This document shows, piece after piece, positions 63,881-64,000 of a DNA stretch of 64,000 nt. The notes beneath the pieces are model-generated. The model did not search any database and had not been told where the DNA came from. It saw only the letters and a list, made by a program, of their open reading frames with translations. Source of the DNA: CANLBN01 sp965230205 (lineage in GTDB: Bacteria; Pseudomonadota; Gammaproteobacteria; Pseudomonadales; Cellvibrionaceae). The stretch is taken from NCBI GenBank assembly GCA_965230205.1, contig OZ245996.1:620001-684000 (forward strand), in the 5' to 3' direction. Numbering within the stretch: the stretch's first letter is position 1; the number at the start of each line of letters is the position of its first letter. Both the position numbers and the translations under genes were made by a program.

Positions 63881-64000
63881 ACTGCGCCCCAGCTATCGCT
63901 TACCAAGAAGGGTTCCGCGTATAATGGCTCGTTATTATTTTTGTTTTCATATTATATTCTTGCAAGGCCTTTTAGATCCTAATGAAAAATACTCCAATGG
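63881..64000. other. Right edge: probable promoter region of an off-window gene
   Basis: 120 bp after the start of the ElyC-like gene. It holds a TATAAT at 63920-63925 reading to the right, with no convincing -35. Two plus-strand ATGs (63924 and 63982) open frames that run off the window. Neither has a clear ribosome site, so I do not call a gene. Confidence 0.35.

Noticed and set aside
63915..63930. GCGTATAATGGC at the right edge as a tRNA promoter or tRNA start
   Set aside because: No cloverleaf can be drawn in the remaining 75 bases; noted only as a possible promoter for an off-window gene.

Overview
The window looks like chromosomal DNA of a free-living, probably marine, Gammaproteobacterium. 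The evidence is a set of linked gammaproteobacterial housekeeping blocks (nadD-rsfS-rlmH-mrdA; miaB-ybeZ-ybeY-corC-lnt; mpl-ubiX), a Mak-type ROK kinase, FetB, TIGR01777 and DUF1820 genes, moderately AT-rich sequence, and energy genes that use pyrophosphate. I lean towards a Cellvibrionales-like lineage, but this is inference from gene content. I saw no rRNA, tRNA, CRISPR array, prophage or transposase.

Layout. 1-3508 (minus): proA, nadD, rsfS, rlmH and the start of mrdA. 3693-7995 (plus): a YfiR-domain histidine kinase followed by a TonB-dependent receptor. 8144-11699: a three-gene cassette (a ThDP enzyme plus two short citrate-synthase-fold proteins) behind an exact CRP-site match and a LacI/GalR-type operator. 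11742-17587: a REC-REC-PAS-GGDEF-EAL protein, a glycine-zipper protein, a PepSY-like protein and a PhoP/PhoQ-like two-component pair. 17620-23820 (minus): mpl, ubiX, an RND/MMPL exporter, an SDR and mtgA. 24161-29863: a pyrophosphate block of PPi-phosphofructokinase, an HD-GYP protein, a membrane pyrophosphatase and a soluble pyrophosphatase. 29964-36404: a six-to-seven-repeat CHRD lipoprotein facing a YceI, YceI-cytochrome c, ECF sigma, anti-sigma operon. 36460-44025: cysE, an M15 peptidase, a TfoX-C protein, htpX, a Rieske protein, an OmpA lipoprotein, an HDOD protein and pyk. 44236-50824: a type Ic aspartate aminotransferase, a LysE exporter, a 271-bp MITE-like element, an EamA transporter, an AraC regulator, a beta-barrel protein, a binding protein and PhnA. 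50928-55020: TIGR01777, mak, a hydrolase, DUF1820 and an orphan fetB. 55281-55602: a chemoreceptor relic. 55870-61361: miaB-ybeZ-ybeY-corC-lnt. 61370-63880: two unrecognised genes and an ElyC/YdcF protein.

How the genes work together. PPi-PFK makes glycolysis draw on PPi, the membrane pyrophosphatase stores PPi energy as an ion gradient, and the soluble enzyme removes the excess. The CHRD/YceI/ECF locus looks like an envelope or redox stress regulon. The ThDP/citrate-synthase cassette is the strongest candidate for an undescribed metabolic system: it appears to be under carbon-catabolite control, and by eye both citrate-synthase-like proteins lack the usual catalytic residues.
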